Numbered from the stretch's first letter, positions 1 through 8,336 are shown. The stretch: 64,000 nt of DNA from Saprospiraceae bacterium (GCA_028285545.1 JANQPA010000097.1:62001-126000), one strand, 5' to 3'. Numbers and translations: made by a program. Notes: generated from the letters alone by a model not told the origin.

Positions 1-300
1 CTACTTTTTGTTTTTTCTTGTGAAGAAAAAGCACCTCTGCCCTTAAAGGAAGAGGAATTAATTACTGTGCTGAGAGATATTCACATTGCTGAGGCTGCTA
101 TGCAAAACCTTATCGGAATTACAAAAGATAGTGTAGGAGAGATTTATTACGAACAAACCCTTAATCTTCATAATATTAAAAAAGCAGATTTTGACTCCAG
201 TATGGTAATTTTAAGAAGAGATCCGGATCGATTAGGTTTGATCTATGATAAAATTATAGAAGAGCTGGAGGCGGTTGGTGACTCTCTTTTTCAATATTAA
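1..300 (+). CDS. DUF4296-like lipoprotein, 5' end missing
   Basis: The reading frame is open from the first base of the window, so the start lies outside. The visible part is 99 residues. It begins with a hydrophobic stretch ending in FSC followed by EEK, which looks like the end of a lipoprotein signal peptide with its lipobox cysteine, so an envelope lipoprotein is likely. The next segment (V-L-R-D-I-H-I-A-E-A-A) matches the N-terminal helix of DUF4296 proteins, small Bacteroidota proteins of unknown function. An internal GTG at 67 could be taken as a start but would remove the lipobox. The next gene starts 12 bases downstream on the same strand, which suggests co-transcription. Confidence 0.7.
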   Translation, partial: LLFVFSCEEKAPLPLKEEELITVLRDIHIAEAAMQNLIGITKDSVGEIYYEQTLNLHNIKKADFDSSMVILRRDPDRLGLIYDKIIEELEAVGDSLFQY

Positions 301-312
301 TTCATTACCTGT

Positions 313-1023
313 ATGAAAAGGATCTCCATTTGGGCCAGCAAAAATATTATTCTTAGCAGAACGCTCCTGGTTTTCGGATACCTTCTGATAATGACATTTG
401 GTGTTTATTTGGGAAGTATAACTTTTCTTGAAGATTTTAAGTTTAATCGCAATTTAGCCCATCTGGTATTTTTCCTTCTTTTGCTGGCAATATTTGCCTA
501 TCCTTTTGGTAATTGGAAACACCCTTTTTGGCGACCTACTTTTTATCGAAAAAAAATCTGCGACTGGAGCATTTTATCTTGCATCTTTTTATTGATAATG
601 CTGAATACCAACCAATTTTTATTTAATTGGATTCCAGATGTTTTTCAAAATGCACCCTATACCTTAACTATTGTTGAAACACCAAAAGAAGGCGGATTAA
701 TAAAAGATAGAGCTCATAAAAAGCAATTGCGAAAAAGCAGAAAATTAGAAAGAAAGGCGCTGGTAAAAAAGTTAAAAAGCCAGCTTAAGATTTGGAAAAA
801 ACAACGGAGAGCAGCCAAAAAGAACAACACCGGAGATGACCTGCTTTTTGTTTTATACATTTCAGCCCTAATTGGAGTGTTGATTCTCTTTATTGGCCTA
901 TTGGTTTGTGCCCTTTCTTGTTCGGGCTTAGGTGTGGCAGCAGCTATCCTAGGATTAGGAGGCTTAGGAATTGCGCTGATTTTGTTGGTGATAGGAATCC
1001 GGACTAAATTTGGAAAAGATTAA
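313..1023 (+). CDS. Integral membrane protein of unknown function
   Basis: A 236-residue protein that I do not recognise. Hydrophobic segments lie near residues 13-35, 48-65 and 83-100, followed by a strongly basic, Lys/Arg-rich stretch (about 135-170) and then two Gly/Ala/Leu-rich hydrophobic segments (about 173-200 and 205-230). The C-terminal segment, with repeated G-L-G motifs, resembles the short glycine-rich membrane segments common in Bacteroidota small membrane proteins. The basic central loop would be cytoplasmic by the positive-inside rule. It lies 12 bases after the DUF4296-like gene and may be translated from the same mRNA. No catalytic motif is visible. Confidence 0.65.
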   Translation: MKRISIWASKNIILSRTLLVFGYLLIMTFGVYLGSITFLEDFKFNRNLAHLVFFLLLLAIFAYPFGNWKHPFWRPTFYRKKICDWSILSCIFLLIMLNTNQFLFNWIPDVFQNAPYTLTIVETPKEGGLIKDRAHKKQLRKSRKLERKALVKKLKSQLKIWKKQRRAAKKNNTGDDLLFVLYISALIGVLILFIGLLVCALSCSGLGVAAAILGLGGLGIALILLVIGIRTKFGKD

Positions 1024-1065
1024 ACATAAAAGTGATTTGAGAATGGCATTGCTCAAAACTATGTA

Positions 1066-1073
1066 TATCTTTG
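1066..1073 (+). promoter_or_regulatory. Candidate Bacteroidota -7 element
   Basis: The octamer TATCTTTG fits the Bacteroidota housekeeping -7 consensus TAnnTTTG exactly. It ends 23 bases before the ATG at 1097. A TTTG at 1036-1039 could be the -33 element, but the 26-base spacing is longer than usual, so this is tentative. Confidence 0.35.
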
Positions 1074-1096
1074 AGTAGGAATTTTATTAAAAAGCT

Positions 1097-1981
1097 ATGA
1101 CCACCAAAACTGATTTAAAAGAAATAGTAGAATTAATTTCTTTGAATAAAGTATTTGAAGATTTCACTGAGGAAGAAAAGTATGAGATAGCTGCCTTAGC
1201 TGAAAGAAAACATTATTCAAAGAACCAACTGGTTTTTTCAATTGATCATAAAGGAAAATACTTTTACCTGGTTGAGGATGGAGAATTATTACTTCGTTTA
1301 AAAGACAGTGTTACTAAAGTATATTCCAGAGGTAAGCTTTTTGGTGAAATTGGCCTTTTTACCCAAAGTTATCGCATGGGAACCATCCGTGCCCTGAATG
1401 ATTCTTCCCTTTTGGCCTTTTCGGGCGAACGTGTCTATGATACAGAAGAACTTTCAGCCGCCACTGCCTTAAAACTTACCAAGGCTTTGACCTTGAAAAT
1501 TATTGATTATATCAGTGCCAGCCAACAAACTTCAAGCCAGCATTTAATAGAAAATGGCGAAAGTAATGTTGTGGAATTTAAAACGAATCCTTCTCGCTCT
1601 GCCATGTCTAAAATTCTAAAAACACTGGTGGCTTTTATGAATACGAAAGGAGGAACTCTCTTTATTGGGGTGGATGACGATAAAACCATTAAGGGAATTC
1701 CTCAGGAGACCTATAAAGAAATTGACCAATTTAATTTGGATCTAGTTAATATGATCAATAATCATATTGGTAGTTTTTTTACCAGTCTGGTCTCTTTTGA
1801 TATTGAAGAGATTGATGGGAAAACCATTTTTAGAATTGACTGTGCAGTTGCTACCCGTCCTGCTTTTTACCGTGATAGTGGAGATGAGCTTTTTTATATT
1901 CGATCGGGGCCTTCCAATACGAGGTTGCAGCCTAGCGGCATCATAAATTATATCCAAAGGCGATTGTCTGGGGAGAATTAG
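1097..1981 (+). CDS. Cyclic-nucleotide-binding domain fused to AlbA_2/Schlafen-type DNA-binding domain
   Basis: A 294-residue soluble protein. Residues about 15-135 form a Crp-like cyclic-nucleotide-binding beta-roll, with the GEIGLF signature at 83-88, as in the phosphate-binding cassette. Residues about 155-275 match the AlbA_2 (Schlafen/divergent AAA-4) domain: the EFK motif at 160-162 and the NTKGG-LFIGV-D segment at 182-194 are typical. The C-terminal domain takes the place of the usual Crp helix-turn-helix, so this is probably a ligand-gated nucleic-acid-binding protein rather than a classical Crp. The ligand is unknown. A good -7 promoter element precedes it, and it converges with the response-regulator gene 25 bases downstream. 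Confidence 0.8.
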   Translation: MTTKTDLKEIVELISLNKVFEDFTEEEKYEIAALAERKHYSKNQLVFSIDHKGKYFYLVEDGELLLRLKDSVTKVYSRGKLFGEIGLFTQSYRMGTIRALNDSSLLAFSGERVYDTEELSAATALKLTKALTLKIIDYISASQQTSSQHLIENGESNVVEFKTNPSRSAMSKILKTLVAFMNTKGGTLFIGVDDDKTIKGIPQETYKEIDQFNLDLVNMINNHIGSFFTSLVSFDIEEIDGKTIFRIDCAVATRPAFYRDSGDELFYIRSGPSNTRLQPSGIINYIQRRLSGEN

Positions 1982-2006
1982 TTTTAAAATCCAAACATGC
2001 TCTCAA

Positions 2007-2705
2007 TCAGACATCAATAACAAAGCGATACCCTACTCCTTTTAAGGTGATAATCTGAACCTGGGGATCTTCCTTCAGATAAGCCCTTAATTTGGTGATG
2101 TACACATCCAGATTTCTAGAATTGAAAAAGGAATCATCCCCCCATATTTTTTTTAGAATTTCCCTCCTTTGAACGGCATGATTGGAGTTTTCGGCCAGTA
2201 TTTTTAATAGCTCAGTCTCTCGATGAGAAAGGCTACGGTTTTTATTTCCGATTTGAAGGGTATATTTATTAGGGTTGAAAGTATAATTTCCTAAGGAAAA
2301 ATTACTTTCTTTTCCAGCTTTAATAACATTGCCTTTTTGGGTGAGTCTTAGCAAATTATTGATTCTGATAATCAATTCCTCCATACTAAAAGGCTTTTTA
2401 ATATAGTCATTGCCACCTGACTGAAAGCCCTTTACCAAATCTTCAGTTTGATTTTTTGCTGTTAGGTAAATAATGGGCTGGTGTGGGGAGATGTCTTTGA
2501 TGTGCTGCCCCAGGGTGAAGCCATCTATATTTGGAAGCATCACATCTAAAACGCATATATGTGGTTGGAATTTGGAATAGGCCTCCATTACATCCTTACC
2601 ATCTTTTATCATCATTACTTCAAAACCTCTGGATTGCAAACTTTCGTTGACAATTTTCCCTAGAAAGGGCTCATCTTCGACATATAAAATTTTTGTTTTT
2701 TCCAT
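2007..2705 (-). CDS. OmpR-family response regulator
   Basis: A 232-residue two-component response regulator. The N-terminal receiver domain has the acidic pair E10/D11, the phosphoacceptor D54 in the V-L-D-V-M-L-P context, and the conserved K-K-P-F near residues 103-106. The C-terminal part (about 135-230) is a winged helix of the Trans_reg_C type, with L-S-H-R-E-T-E-L-L and a final V-G-Y-R-F. It lies 23 bases downstream of the histidine kinase on the same strand, so the two almost certainly form a pair and an operon. The target genes cannot be read from the sequence; the GLPGLI gene divergent from the kinase is the nearest candidate. Confidence 0.93.
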   Translation of the reverse strand: MEKTKILYVEDEPFLGKIVNESLQSRGFEVMMIKDGKDVMEAYSKFQPHICVLDVMLPNIDGFTLGQHIKDISPHQPIIYLTAKNQTEDLVKGFQSGGNDYIKKPFSMEELIIRINNLLRLTQKGNVIKAGKESNFSLGNYTFNPNKYTLQIGNKNRSLSHRETELLKILAENSNHAVQRREILKKIWGDDSFFNSRNLDVYITKLRAYLKEDPQVQIITLKGVGYRFVIDV

Positions 2706-2728
2706 ACTATTGCCAACTTGAATATCCT

Positions 2729-4249
2729 TTAAACGATATTTTGAAATTTGGGAAATTGAATATAAAAACAGCTACCCTTGCCTTCGGTACTTTCGAGATG
2801 GATACTTCCTTTATGTTGCTGGATGATCCCTGCCACATAGCTTAGTCCCAAACCATGACCTTTGACATTATGCCGATCACCAGAAGGAATTCGGAAAAAT
2901 TTGTCAAAGATTTTTTCCTGGTAAGCTTTGGGAATTCCCATGCCATTATCTTTCACCTCCAGGCTAAGACTATCCCCTATATCTTTGAGACTAATGTGAA
3001 TTTTTGGAAATTCTTTGCTGTATTTCAGAGCATTGTCAATCAAATTATAAATTACACTGCTCAAATGAGAACGATCACCTTCCAGCTGAAAGTTATTGCC
3101 AATGGTTTTAAATTCTACAAGAGCATCATGTTTTTCAAATTGTAACTTCATCGAGTTGATGATCTGGTCTATGGTTTGATCTAAATCAATGCGTTCGATT
3201 TTTAACTGAGGCACTTGCTTCTCAAATTTAGACATCTGCAAGACTTTGTCTACCAGAAGATTGAGGCGTTTTAATTCATTTTGTGAGATCCCTAAATATT
3301 CCTGTGTTTTCTGTGGGTTATCCAAAACTTCAAAATCACTTAAAGCCTCTAAGGCAACACCAACGGTAGTAATGGGCGTTTTTAATTCGTGAGTTATGTT
3401 ACTGATAAAGTCATTTTTAATTTGGGTAAGACGACTTTGATTTTGCCAGCTTTTATAGATTAGGAAAAAAGAAAGAGAGGTAATGGAAAAAAGGACAAAA
3501 GAGAACAATATTTGGGGACCGATTTTTCGGACTAGATACCATTGATAACCTTCCAGCTGAGCAAAATACTGGTTTCGTTTTGAATAATCTCCTTGAAAAG
3601 TATTGGTGATGATGCCTGTCATGTGGGGAACTTCTTCACTTTTGGCAATCCTGTGAATAGTGAATGGTAATTTTTTGTGTACTTTTTGTAGGGTGTCAGA
3701 AAATAAAGTGTATAACCTATTCGATGGTAAGGAATCAGGACCAATCTTTATCAGTGTATCCCCCGTACGCATTTCTCTTAAAGCAAAGGAAAGTGCTTTT
3801 ACGACAATCTCATTTGACTCCTTGCGGCCATCCCTTAAAGCCTTAAATTGTACGTTATCCCATTTTTTCACCCTGGGAAAAGCAGTAATCGAATCAGCAG
3901 TTATGGTAATACTGGTTTTAGGCCTGATTTTTGCCAAATTGCTGACAATCCTGTTAGAATCAGTACGATTAGTATTCGCCTCAAAATAGGAAAAACTGGA
4001 AGCATGCTTATGATCACTTGTGTCCCCCTTATGTTCGAGAATAAGTGCTTTTCTACTTAGATCAAAAAACAGCAAAGAATCTCTGACATCACGAATGACA
4101 TAGTCAAACAAAACGTTACTATCCTTGGCCAGGAAATCATATTGCTCCTTATATTCCTTTCTTAACCAAAATAGAAGGAAAACTAAAAGCAAAAGCAAAC
4201 TCAGGCCCATTAAAAGCTGAGTTGTTCGGTTTCTATTTAAAAATTGCAT
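2729..4249 (-). CDS. Membrane sensor histidine kinase
   Basis: A 506-residue sensor kinase. One transmembrane segment lies at about residues 11-28 and another at 246-265, enclosing a roughly 215-residue extracytoplasmic sensor domain with no recognisable family. The HisKA domain carries the phosphoacceptor H287 in the motif HELKTP, followed by a HATPase_c domain with the N box (N-L-I-D-N-A-L-K-Y-S), the G1 box (D-N-G-M-G-I-P) and the G2 box (G-H-G-L-G-L). It is an orthodox kinase for the downstream OmpR-type regulator. It is transcribed divergently from the GLPGLI protein at 4370; the two start codons are about 120 bases apart. Confidence 0.93.
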   Translation of the reverse strand: MQFLNRNRTTQLLMGLSLLLLLVFLLFWLRKEYKEQYDFLAKDSNVLFDYVIRDVRDSLLFFDLSRKALILEHKGDTSDHKHASSFSYFEANTNRTDSNRIVSNLAKIRPKTSITITADSITAFPRVKKWDNVQFKALRDGRKESNEIVVKALSFALREMRTGDTLIKIGPDSLPSNRLYTLFSDTLQKVHKKLPFTIHRIAKSEEVPHMTGIITNTFQGDYSKRNQYFAQLEGYQWYLVRKIGPQILFSFVLFSITSLSFFLIYKSWQNQSRLTQIKNDFISNITHELKTPITTVGVALEALSDFEVLDNPQKTQEYLGISQNELKRLNLLVDKVLQMSKFEKQVPQLKIERIDLDQTIDQIINSMKLQFEKHDALVEFKTIGNNFQLEGDRSHLSSVIYNLIDNALKYSKEFPKIHISLKDIGDSLSLEVKDNGMGIPKAYQEKIFDKFFRIPSGDRHNVKGHGLGLSYVAGIIQQHKGSIHLESTEGKGSCFYIQFPKFQNIV

Positions 4250-4369
4250 ATCAACAAATTTAAAACCTCCTACTGGATTCTGCCAGCCCTATTAACCTTA
4301 ATTAACTTTAATTCTAGGATGATTAACGGCTTATTTCATGGACTCGCTATACTTTTAGAGCAAAAAATT

Positions 4370-5098
4370 ATGAAACAATTGTTTTTCACTCTTTTAGCTT
4401 TAATTCCCTTTGTATTGGGCGCTCAACCCGTGGAAGGGGTTATCCACTATGATCAGACTGTAAACATGCATGCTAGGTTCCAGGGGAATGAAGAAATGTT
4501 GCAGTATATACCTGAATTTCAAACCACCAAAATGGAGTTGCTAATTAAAGGTCAATCTACTTTATATAAATCTGCTCCACAACAGGAAGAAGAACACGAA
4601 TCAGGTGATGGTAATGTTCGAATTAGGATGAATAGAAATCAAAGTGTGGTCTACAGAGATTTAAAAGGAAAAAAACAACTTACAGCTACTGAGTTTATGG
4701 GAAGAAAATTTTTGATTTCTGAAGAAATACCCTCAAGGTCATGGAAAATTACCGGAGAAACTAAATCTATTCTTGGAAAATCATGCACAAAGGCCGTTTT
4801 TAAAGATACAGCGGATGTATTTGAAGCATGGTTTACCTTAGATATTCCAACTAGTGGTGGCCCGGGTTCCTATAGTGGTTTGCCTGGAATGATCCTGGAA
4901 GTCAATAGAAATGATGGAGAGATGATTCTTAGTGCTACCAATATAGAAATGAAGAGCCTGGATGCCGAAAAAATGGAAAAGCCTAGCAAAGGCAAAAAAG
5001 TGACAAGAGAAGAGTATCAAGCCATTGTAGATGAAAAAATGAAAGAAATGGGAGCAACCTCCGGTGGAGGAACACGAACTTTCATAATTAGACAATAG
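4370..5098 (+). CDS. GLPGLI family exported protein
   Basis: A 242-residue exported protein of the GLPGLI family, a Bacteroidota-specific family of unknown biochemical role. The family-defining segment is seen as Y-S-G-L-P-G-M-I-L-E. The ATG at 4370 is chosen because it gives a typical signal peptide (K, then a hydrophobic run ending in L-G-A-Q); the open frame extends upstream to 4244 but that part has no signal-peptide character. It is divergent from the kinase/regulator pair, an arrangement that suggests it could be a target of the pair or its cell-envelope partner. A strong terminator hairpin follows 15 bases after the stop codon. Confidence 0.85.
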   Translation: MKQLFFTLLALIPFVLGAQPVEGVIHYDQTVNMHARFQGNEEMLQYIPEFQTTKMELLIKGQSTLYKSAPQQEEEHESGDGNVRIRMNRNQSVVYRDLKGKKQLTATEFMGRKFLISEEIPSRSWKITGETKSILGKSCTKAVFKDTADVFEAWFTLDIPTSGGPGSYSGLPGMILEVNRNDGEMILSATNIEMKSLDAEKMEKPSKGKKVTREEYQAIVDEKMKEMGATSGGGTRTFIIRQ

Positions 5099-5113
5099 GG
5101 GTAAGTAGGAATT

Positions 5114-5168
5114 TTTATTGATGCTATTCATTCGCCTTAAGCGAATGAATAGCATCAATAAATTTTTT
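5114..5168 (+). terminator. Long perfect hairpin terminator after the GLPGLI gene
   Basis: Perfect inverted repeat with 22-base arms (5114-5135 and 5141-5162) and a 5-base loop (CTTAA), followed by six T residues at 5163-5168. This is a strong factor-independent terminator for the GLPGLI gene. The stem is longer than most terminators need. Confidence 0.88.
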
Positions 5169-5190
5169 ATACAAATAATAATTATTGCGC

Positions 5191-5255
5191 TTTTGCTCAT
5201 TGATGTCTAATTTCGTGCTTCAATCAAAAGAGAAATTAGACATCAATGAGCAAGA
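5191..5255 (+). promoter_or_regulatory. Long hairpin burying the metZ start codon
   Basis: A second inverted repeat lies directly after the terminator. Its DNA core is perfect over 21 bases (5193-5213 against 5233-5253). In RNA the stem extends to 24 pairs (5191-5214 with 5232-5255), including one G-U wobble, around a 17-base loop. The right arm contains the ATG of the next gene (5246-5248) and its ribosome-binding region, so in the folded mRNA translation initiation would be blocked. No T-tract follows, so it is not a terminator. I infer a translational switch or protein-binding operator; I could not match it to a known SAM riboswitch. Confidence 0.6.
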
Positions 5256-6415
5256 ATCAAAAATTTGAAACCGCCGCAATTCGTCAGCAACTGGAACGTA
5301 CAGCTTACAGAGAACACAGCAATCCACTATTTTTAACCTCTAGCTTTACTTTCCCTTCAGCAGAACAGATGGCCAATACCTTTGCCGGCCAGACAGAGGA
5401 TATCATATATTCACGATACAGCAATCCAAATACAGATGAACTCATCCGTAAAGTCTGTACTCTGGAAATGGCAGAAGATGGTTTTGCAACTGCTTCGGGC
5501 ATGTCAGCTGTTTTTGCCAGTATGGCTGCTTTTTTAGAGTCAGGCGATCATGTACTATCCTCTCGAGCCGTCTTTGGGTCTACTCACCAAATTCTAACTC
5601 AAATCCTGCCTAAATGGGGCGTAAGCCATACCTATGTAGATCCAGATCAAATTGATCAATGGGAAGCATTTATTCAGCCTAATACCAAGATGCTTGTTCT
5701 AGAGTCACCTTCCAATCCTGGTTTGCGATTGGTAGATTTGGAGAAAGCAGGTGCCCTCGCTAAGAAGCATAACCTGATTTTTAATATTGATAATTGTTTT
5801 GCTACACCTTTTATTCAGCAACCAACTAAATTCGGTGCTGATCTTGTAGTGCATTCAGGTACAAAATGGATGGATGGCCAGGGTAGGGTCCTTGGAGGTC
5901 TGGTTGTAGGAAAAAAAGAATTGATTGAAAAAGTTCGATTTTTCTGTAGACATACCGGGCCTGCCATGTCTCCTTTTAATGCCTGGTTGATTTCTAAAAG
6001 TTTGGAAACTTTGGCGGTTAGGATGGAAAGGCATTGCCAAAATGCACAGCTGCTGGCTCAGTTTTTAGAAGGTCAACCTGCTGTAAATAAAGTGTTTTAT
6101 CCATTTTTATCATCTCATCCTCAGCATGAGCTAGCTCAAAGACAAATGAGATTTGGGGGAGGGCTGGTCACCTTTGAAATTAAAGGTGGTGTCCCTAATG
6201 CTATGGCCTTTTTAAATAAAATAAAATTATGCTCCTTAAGCTCTAACCTCGGAGATACCCGGACTATTCTTACTCACCCTACTTCTACTACTCATTCAAA
6301 ATTGAAGGAAGAAGAGCGATTGGCAGTAGGGATTACACCGGGATTAATTAGAATTTCTGTTGGATTGGAACATATTGAGGATGTTATTCAAGATATTGAG
6401 CAGGCATTAGAGTAA
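5246..6415 (+). CDS. metZ: O-succinylhomoserine sulfhydrylase (PLP-dependent)
   Basis: A 389-residue cystathionine-gamma-synthase-like PLP enzyme. The PLP lysine is K207 in the context SGTKWMDGQGRVLGG; the DGQGR-LGG continuation is characteristic of O-succinylhomoserine sulfhydrylases, which make homocysteine from an acylated homoserine and sulfide in methionine synthesis. The N-terminus (KFETAAIR followed by REHSNPL-LTSSF) also fits that subfamily, so the ATG at 5246 is well supported. The gene is flanked by terminator hairpins on both sides and stands as its own transcription unit; its start codon is inside a long RNA stem, which suggests translational control. Preference for O-acetyl rather than O-succinyl substrate cannot be excluded. 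Confidence 0.9.
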   Translation: MSKNQKFETAAIRQQLERTAYREHSNPLFLTSSFTFPSAEQMANTFAGQTEDIIYSRYSNPNTDELIRKVCTLEMAEDGFATASGMSAVFASMAAFLESGDHVLSSRAVFGSTHQILTQILPKWGVSHTYVDPDQIDQWEAFIQPNTKMLVLESPSNPGLRLVDLEKAGALAKKHNLIFNIDNCFATPFIQQPTKFGADLVVHSGTKWMDGQGRVLGGLVVGKKELIEKVRFFCRHTGPAMSPFNAWLISKSLETLAVRMERHCQNAQLLAQFLEGQPAVNKVFYPFLSSHPQHELAQRQMRFGGGLVTFEIKGGVPNAMAFLNKIKLCSLSSNLGDTRTILTHPTSTTHSKLKEEERLAVGITPGLIRISVGLEHIEDVIQDIEQALE

Positions 6416-6417
6416 TC

Positions 6418-6461
6418 AATAGAATTAGGGGACCGGGCAAGGCCAGTCCCCTAATTCTATT
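6418..6461. terminator. Bidirectional terminator between metZ and clpP
   Basis: Perfect inverted repeat with 16-base arms at 6418-6433 and 6446-6461 and a 12-base spacer, lying between the convergent metZ and clpP genes. It starts 3 bases after the metZ stop and its right arm overlaps the clpP stop codon. AT-rich DNA follows on both sides, so it probably ends transcription in both directions. Confidence 0.75.
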
Positions 6462-7110
6462 AATTTTCCCCGATTGCTATGTTTGGACTACTAAGACTTA
6501 AAGAAACAAGACTATCCGTATCCCCCAAAATTTGATCAACCAAACCATATTTTTGGGCTTCCAGGGCATTCATAAAGCGGTCTCTTCTGAAATCCTCTTC
6601 AATATCCTGCCATTTATGCCCACTATTTTTTGCCACAATATGGAAAAGCTGTTTTTCTAACCTTTCTTGCTCTTTGTAGGCAATGCGAACATCTTCGGTA
6701 TAGCCTTGTGAGCCCCCACCGGCTGGGTGCATATGAATGGTGGCATGAGGTAAGGCGTAGCGATGTCCCTTTTCACCAGCCGTTAATAGGACGGTTGACA
6801 TGCTTCCTGTCATTCCAACCGCAGTTGTATAAATAGGGGCTTTTACCATATTCATAGCATCATAAATGGCCATTCCTGAATAAATGACACCCCCTGGACT
6901 ATTGATGTATAAATTGATAGGAAGAGAATTATTTTGACTGTCAAGATATAAGAGCTGAGCTACTATTAAATTAGCTATATGTTCATTGACCCCGGTACCT
7001 AGAAAAACGACTCTTTCTTTTAAGAGTAAACTATAGATATCAAAGGCACGTTCTCCCCGGTCACTGGAGTCAATAACCATAGGAATGGTATTTGCATGAA
7101 TGCTATTCAT
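6460..7110 (-). CDS. clpP: ClpP-family serine protease subunit
   Basis: A 216-residue ClpP peptidase. The catalytic triad can be placed by spacing: S103 in G-M-T-G-S-M, H128 in H-M-H-P-A-G-G, and D177 in R-R-D-R-F-M, with the same 25- and 49-residue intervals as in Escherichia coli ClpP. The oxyanion-loop glycines (S-P-G-G, about 71-74) are present. The ATG at 7110 is preferred; the frame could start at a TTG at 7161, but the added residues do not look like part of the family. The sequence around the active site diverges from the usual M-I-H-Q-P-L-G-G, so this may be a paralogue rather than the main housekeeping ClpP. No Clp ATPase gene is adjacent. It lies downstream of the sigma factor and small helical protein and may be in their transcript. 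Confidence 0.88.
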   Translation of the reverse strand: MNSIHANTIPMVIDSSDRGERAFDIYSLLLKERVVFLGTGVNEHIANLIVAQLLYLDSQNNSLPINLYINSPGGVIYSGMAIYDAMNMVKAPIYTTAVGMTGSMSTVLLTAGEKGHRYALPHATIHMHPAGGGSQGYTEDVRIAYKEQERLEKQLFHIVAKNSGHKWQDIEEDFRRDRFMNALEAQKYGLVDQILGDTDSLVSLSLSSPNIAIGEN

Positions 7111-7189
7111 AACATTGTTTTTAAGTGGGAAGGCGGAAGTGGGAATGATTTTGAAAATCAATTCCTGATGAGAAAACCTTACCTTTCCA

Positions 7190-7450
7190 TCATATATTAT
7201 AGATTTGATTTTTTAATTTTTGATCACCATTGGACCCTAGTAAATGGGCTTCAATTTGTTGAATCTCTTTTTTCAGTTTTCGTCGACCACTAATGCGAAT
7301 TATTTGGTAGGTTTTTTGCTGCCATTCCACTTTTTGGGCAAAGGCTGCATCACTTTGGATTCTTTTATGAAAATTATTGCGATTGCTTAAGCCTAATTTT
7401 TGCAACAAAAATCGATCGATCCATCTTGTTTCATTCCATGATCTCTTCAT
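7190..7450 (-). CDS. Small helical protein coupled to a sigma factor
   Basis: An 86-residue basic, predicted all-helical protein with no signal peptide or membrane segment. Its start overlaps the 3' end of the sigma factor gene by 20 bases, so the two are translationally coupled. Position and size suggest a sigma-factor partner, but no anti-sigma signature (such as a zinc-binding HxxxCxxC) is present. Function not assigned. Confidence 0.6.
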   Translation of the reverse strand: MKRSWNETRWIDRFLLQKLGLSNRNNFHKRIQSDAAFAQKVEWQQKTYQIIRISGRRKLKKEIQQIEAHLLGSNGDQKLKNQIYNI

Positions 7451-7979
7451 AGCTCATTTGTTTGGTTTTTACTTGAGTTCTGATTTTTTCCAGACACTTA
7501 TATTTTTGGACAGTAGCGGAACGGGTATTGGAAAAACCGAACCTTTGAGCTATTTCTGGCAGGGGCGTCTGGTGATAATAAAAAGATTGTAAGATTTCCA
7601 TACATCGTTTACCTGCTGTCTCCAAAAAATGGATCATCCTATTCTGCTTTTTATTTTGAGCATAAAAATCTATGGGAATGGAGATATTCTTCTCCATAGC
7701 ATTTAACTCCACCAATTTTTTCATATGGTGATATTTTTTAAGCCACAATTTTTTTGCGATTCCCAATATATAAGCTTGTTGATTGGTAAATGATTCTAGC
7801 TGACCATTAAGCACCTTTTCGTAGTATACAATCAGACTATCCTGAAAAATATCTTTGCCATCTTCTACGGTACCGCCCATGCGTTGAACCCATCGACAGA
7901 TGTTGGGAAGACAGTTTTTGTATAAATTGGAAAATGCCTTTTCTCGATCTCCAAGCATTTCCTGTTTTATCTTATGCAT
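7431..7979 (-). CDS. Sigma-70 family (ECF-like) RNA polymerase sigma factor
   Basis: A 182-residue protein with the two-domain layout of ECF sigma factors. Region 2 lies at about residues 15-85, with D-I-F-Q-D-S-L-I-V-Y-Y as in region 2.2-2.3 and Q-A-Y-I-L-G-I-A-K-K following. Region 4 lies at about 115-165, with a helix-turn-helix in L-P-E-I-A-Q-R-F-G-F-S. It would direct RNA polymerase to a limited set of promoters. The next two genes on the strand are the small helical protein (overlapping) and clpP. No membrane anti-sigma factor is encoded nearby, unlike the usual FecR-type pairs of this phylum. Confidence 0.88.
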   Translation of the reverse strand: MHKIKQEMLGDREKAFSNLYKNCLPNICRWVQRMGGTVEDGKDIFQDSLIVYYEKVLNGQLESFTNQQAYILGIAKKLWLKKYHHMKKLVELNAMEKNISIPIDFYAQNKKQNRMIHFLETAGKRCMEILQSFYYHQTPLPEIAQRFGFSNTRSATVQKYKCLEKIRTQVKTKQMSYEEIME

Positions 7980-8336
7980 AATTGGATGATTATCTTTTCT
8001 AATTGACGGATTAAGCCTATTTACAAGAAATATAAAACGCTTTTACCTTATGTTCTTTTTAAATGGATATCTATCACCTTAACAGTCAAAAAATCCAATT
8101 TTTTTTTAAAAAATAGAATTGGCAGCTATATAGAAATTGTTTTTTGAATTGTGAAAGAATAGCAATGGTGTCTTTATCATTAAATTTTTCATGTAACTCC
8201 ACAATAATTAGAGTTGTATCTATATGGTCATTTGATTTATTTTATTTCTAAAGACCTTGAGAATCCAATCAAGAAAATTATATCTGATTTTTTCCTTAAT
8301 TTTCAGAAAATGTATGTACCTATAAAATTAAATCGT
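7980..8336. other. Divergent intergenic region
   Basis: About 357 bases between the divergent sigma factor and amidohydrolase genes. It is AT-rich. A weak hairpin with CCAATT/AATTGG arms around an A/T run lies near 8093-8122. It must hold two outward promoters, but I see no element I can place with confidence. An upstream extension of the amidohydrolase frame to 8214 has no signal-peptide or family character. Confidence 0.4.

Noticed and set aside
5191-5255. A SAM-II or similar riboswitch before metZ
   Set aside because: The leader between the terminator and the ATG is too short for the known aptamers and I could not find their conserved core; only the long stem is supported.
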